Of a stretch of DNA of 64,000 nucleotides, positions 37,426 through 64,000 are shown piece by piece (within the stretch, counting starts at the first letter, position 1; every line of letters begins with the position of its first letter). A program made the position numbers and the translations under genes. The DNA lies in NCBI GenBank assembly GCA_025642075.2, contig JAODUO010000632.1, forward strand, positions 7,501-71,500, written 5' to 3'. Source of the stretch: Ridgeia piscesae (lineage: Eukaryota > Annelida > Polychaeta > Sabellida > Siboglinidae). A model generated the notes under the pieces. That model saw only the letters and a program-made list of their open reading frames with translations, searched no databases and was not told the origin of the DNA.

Positions 37426-38589
37426 CTGTGGTCCATAAACAGTATTAGATAACTGTCCATCGTTGCATTGTCATATTACATACTTCTACTCAGTTATTTG
37501 TGGCATGGTCATTTATTTTACAATTATTGTAATAAATTATTGTAATAAATGTATCTCAAAATAACATTTCAAGGTGATCGATCAGGTCAGTCACACAACA
37601 TTACTAGTTCATTATTAGCTCAAGTACAAGTTCTTTGAAACATCAAAACTCACCAAGTACCAAGTACACTTACAATGTATATTCAAGTACATTTCAGGCG
37701 TAAAGATAAACGCTGATGATAGATACTACTGAATTCAGGTGCCAACTACTAATTTCTTTGAAAATATATAATGCTAATAGGTACAGTAGATATAGTCAAT
37801 GTGCACTTAAGAGTGTACATCTCACAGGCAAGACAATACAGAAGGGTTGTTTTGTATTCTAAATACTCAAGTCACATACTTGAACCACCTGATCAACTAC
37901 AATGACCCTAAGTATAAATACTGAAAAAAGTGTATTAAATATTCAAAATGAATTACTTGCCCCTCCCCAACCACGGTTTTGTTGTAGCAGCTATCAAACA
38001 ACCAACCAGCTGCGTTCCCCATCGCCCCCGTGTGATTGCGATGGAGTATAAGATTGCAAACTAAACAAGTGATCTTGTGGCAATGGTTATAAAGACAACA
38101 GTTTCAACACATATAAACCAGTTTCCCGCAAGGAAACATCAAAGTCTAAAAAAGTTCCACCCAAAAACATCCTCTTGATCAAGAGTCACACTGACACGTA
38201 ACACGTTCGAGTGCATGCGTAAACAGCAGCAACTACAGTGACACATTCTGTAGGTCTTGTTTTGACGCGTAACGAAACGTGTGCGTACTGAAAAAAAGTG
38301 CAACTTTTGAGAAAGCTGACCGAATGCACAGGTCAACCAACGTCACACGCAACAATCATTAAATAGTTGACGACGAGACAAATGCATTATCTTGCCAATG
38401 AAAGACTCCCGTTTCATAATTCTCTAACGATATACATGCCCACACAGTGCCTACAATGTACAGGTCTACGGGCTGCTTGTGCGGACGTACAAATATGACG
38501 CGTGTAGAATGTATAAACAGTGTAGATAGATTATATAAATAATATAAATAATTGTACATAGAAGTGAGGCCACATCCCTACAGAAAGCT

Positions 38590-38960
38590 GATCCCTTGCG
38601 GTCCCAGTTGTCTCTCAACCAGGCACTTCCCCACTCCCTCTGTACTATCCCAATTCCTGTCCTATCCCACTCCCCTCACACACTCCCTCTTCCCTATCCT
38701 CCACCATTCTTTATCTTCACTTCCTCTTACTGCAAGCTCTCCCATCTTCCCACTAACACTTCCTGTCCCATCTTCCAACTCCCATCTTCCCTCTATCTTT
38801 CCCATCATGCCTTTCTCATCTTCCCATTCCCACTCCCTCTCCAGTATCCTACTCCACCATTCCTGCCCCATCTCTCTTTCCCTCTTCCCTCCCCCATTCC
38901 CTTCCTCTCTTCCCTGTCCCTACTCTTTCCCTCTTTCATGTCCTCTCCTTCCCATGACCT
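38590..38960. repeat. Pyrimidine-rich (CCCTCTT) tract
   Basis: About 370 bp dominated by C and T with degenerate CCCATCTTCC/TCCCTCTTCC units. It produces a Ser/Pro/Leu-rich ORF on plus and a Glu/Gly-rich ORF on minus, both compositional. Confidence 0.85.
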
Positions 38961-38969
38961 GGTTTGTCC

Positions 38970-39522
38970 TTCAGTGTGACACATGTAACACGTGTCCTCC
39001 CTGTGACAGTCTTTTTGGTGATGGCATGTCACTAAACCATGTCACTAGTGACGTGACAATTACCTTTTCTACTGTAATCAGTGACAGCATTCTGACATTG
39101 TCATGTCATAGTGTCAATACAATGTTCTAATGACACCATAGTGTCACTGTCAAGACAATCACTTTGCGTACATTAGTTTCCTACATGTCACCAAGTTTCT
39201 ATCATCTCATGTCCGTCGCTGTCAATACAGAATGATGACAATGAGACCTTTCGATGCTTGTTGACATGTTATCCATGTCACTACTGTCGTCACCAGAGTC
39301 AGTCAGCAGACTTTAATACTGGAATGACACAGGTACTGTCACTTGATGACAATCCGAGTCATCAGTGTCACATGACACTTGACAAACTTGACATCCTCAT
39401 CAGACAAGTTATTCTGTCAGTGTCTGAATGCACATGACACACTAATGTATCACATGACGACATCATCCCTTGACACATCATCATATCATGTCACCAATAT
39501 AACTGACACACTGTTGTGTCAT
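38970..39522 (-). other. Probable KCNQ1-like 3' UTR, extremely rich in TGACA/TGTCA
   Basis: This sequence follows the channel stop codon. I count about 31 TGACA or TGTCA pentamers in about 555 bp, against roughly one expected by chance. As the two are reverse complements, a transcript would contain many mutually pairing sites. A possible ATTAAA poly(A) signal on the minus strand is at 39312-39317. UTR extent is inferred. Confidence 0.45.
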
Positions 39523-62248
<22,726 letters not shown>

Positions 62249-62264
<16 letters not shown>

Positions 62265-62835
62265 CTAGGACAGAAACATCATACAAATGAGCACCATCAT
62301 GAACCTAGGACAGAAAGATCATACATATGAGCACCATCATGAACCTAGGACAGAAACATCATACATATGAGCACCATCATGAACCTAGGACAGAAAGATC
62401 ATACATATGAGCACCATCATGAACCTAGGACAGAAACATCATACATATGAGCACCATCATGAACCTAGGACAGAAAGATCATACATATGAGCACCATCAT
62501 GAACCTAGGACAGAAACATCATACATATGAGCACCATCATGAACCTAGGACAGAAACATCATACATATGAGCACCATCATGAACATATAGGAGAGAAATA
62601 TGAGACAAATGAGCACCATCATGAACCTAGGACAGAAACATCATACATATGAGCACCATCATGAACATATAGGAGAGAAATATGAGACAAATGAGCACCA
62701 TCATGAGCCTAGGACAGAAACATAATACATGAACACCACCATGAACATATAGGACAGAAACATTATAAATATATGAGCACCACCATGAACCTAGGACAGA
62801 AATATGAGACAAATGAGCACCATCATGAACATAGG
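62249..62835 (-). repeat. 40-bp minisatellite spanning the exon 2 splice acceptor
   Basis: The exon 2 start (GTTCATGATGGTGCTCAT) with its acceptor TTTCTGTCCTAG is repeated about 14 times upstream in gene sense. Units at 40-bp spacing from 62249 to 62569 are nearly identical; those beyond about 62580 are more variable. In three of these AG is lost (CTCCTATATGTTC, or CTGTCCTATATGTTC in the unit near 62727). Confidence 0.93.
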
Positions 62836-63173
62836 TCTAAAAGACTAGATACATTAACATTGATCACCATGAATATAAGATAGAAGGATCTGCTATATTA
62901 GAACTGGTCTTCATGAACCTACAACATAAAGTCAGACATTGTGTGTGATTGATGTGTGGTGCTTGTAATAATAATGATAATAATCTTATCACAAGTGTGT
63001 TGAAGTTTTGTGCACACATGAGTAAATCCATATTTAATAGATGACATGAAAAGGTCCCTGTAGAGTGACCCCTGACCACCTGTCATATATGACAATGACG
63101 CCTTTGGAGAAGGGGTAGGTGCATAACAGGGAAATACTTAATAGGCCTTTGTGATGAATCCAAAATTAAATAT

Positions 63174-63609
<436 letters not shown>

Positions 63610-63952
63610 GTGGTAAACAACACTAATTTAGGCAGGTGATCTGTAAATTATACGATATCCATCCTGTGGGGCGACCATTCAATTTCAGATGCACTGCCCA
63701 AACCCAATATTGCTCAATAATGTCCACTTCACGAAGGTCGCCAACTATACATTGTGGCCCATAATATCCCCACTGCGCCAGATAGAACTGATCACACTGG
63801 AGCCTGGTTTGTGATGGTGAGCGTTGCATACAGTCGGCCTCACAGACATACACATCCAGTCTAGAAGATGCACCCAAGGGTGACCATGTTATGCATGCAT
63901 ATGTGAGTGATAATCAGTCATAACTATCAGCAATAATATAAGTCAGGTGCCA

Positions 63953-63957
<5 letters not shown>

Positions 63958-63984
<27 letters not shown>
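63958..63984. repeat. (TA)n microsatellite
   Basis: TA run at the right window edge, followed by ACAGGGTGCAAAACAAG, which may be a transposon terminus cut by the window end. Confidence 0.85.
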
Positions 63985-63987
<3 letters not shown>

Positions 63988-64000
63988 GGTGCAAAACAAG

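Noticed and set aside
38552..39130. 192-codon Ser/Pro/Leu-rich plus-strand ORF
   Set aside because: Explained by the pyrimidine-rich tract; overlaps the likely 3' UTR of the channel gene and lacks any motif.
63623..63877. 84-codon minus-strand ORF containing GRPTGW, considered as KCNQ1 exon 1 because the vertebrate protein has RPTGW before S1
   Set aside because: Flanking residues do not match the KCNQ1 N-terminus (no KCFVYHF follows) and no donor is in the expected place. It looks compositionally protein-like, perhaps a transposon fragment, but I do not recognise it.

Overview
This is eukaryotic, animal genomic DNA: genes are split into short exons with GT/AG introns, there are SINE, LINE and MITE remnants, long dinucleotide runs, and a very large number of minisatellites. 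Only two protein genes can be supported. (1) A KCNQ1-type voltage-gated potassium channel lies on the minus strand. Thirteen coding exons were found between 62264 and 39523, running from S1 to the stop codon; exon 1 (N-terminus) lies beyond the right edge. (2) A MADF-BESS domain protein lies on the plus strand at 22900-28821, with four exons giving a complete 297-residue frame.

Organism: the channel is clearly KCNQ1-like, with a vertebrate-like exon plan (91/127/79/97/141/111/96 bp for the membrane part). MADF-BESS genes are typical of invertebrates. Several minisatellites straddle exon-intron junctions, a habit I recall being described in amphioxus as 'mirage' minisatellites. A cephalochordate (Branchiostoma-like) is therefore my best inference; another marine invertebrate is not excluded.

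Layout. 1-22.8 kb: no recognised gene, but a MITE family with CCCGTTATAGCTACTT subterminal repeats (1639-2637, 18592-19165, and 30333-31475 further right), a 700-bp foldback element (8.26-8.93 kb), a promoter-like CpG-rich stretch before a 57-codon ORF (12.6-13.2 kb), a pair of palindromic RFX X-boxes (15.86-16.0 kb), and two related minisatellites (39-bp and 34-bp units, 16.16-18.56 kb), the second carrying about 20 CACGTG E-boxes. 20.6-21.95 kb: decayed LINE pieces. 22.8-29.8 kb: the MADF-BESS gene with a CRE/YY1/ETS-like promoter and a poly(A) signal. 30-38.6 kb: repeats only. 39-62.3 kb: the channel gene.

The most notable signal is in the channel gene. Four tandem arrays each begin inside an exon and run across its splice site into the intron, at exon 2 (acceptor, 40-bp unit), exon 4 (donor, 64-bp), exon 7 (acceptor, 62-bp) and exon 13 (donor, 22-bp). 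They multiply splice sites up to about 15-fold, and the exon 7 array multiplies most of the selectivity-filter coding sequence (TTIGY) with GYG changed to GYR in the copies I read. Further minisatellites flank exons 5, 6, 8 and 10. The gene also contains a Harbinger-type MITE, several CTCF-like motifs, and a putative 3' UTR extremely rich in TGACA/TGTCA.
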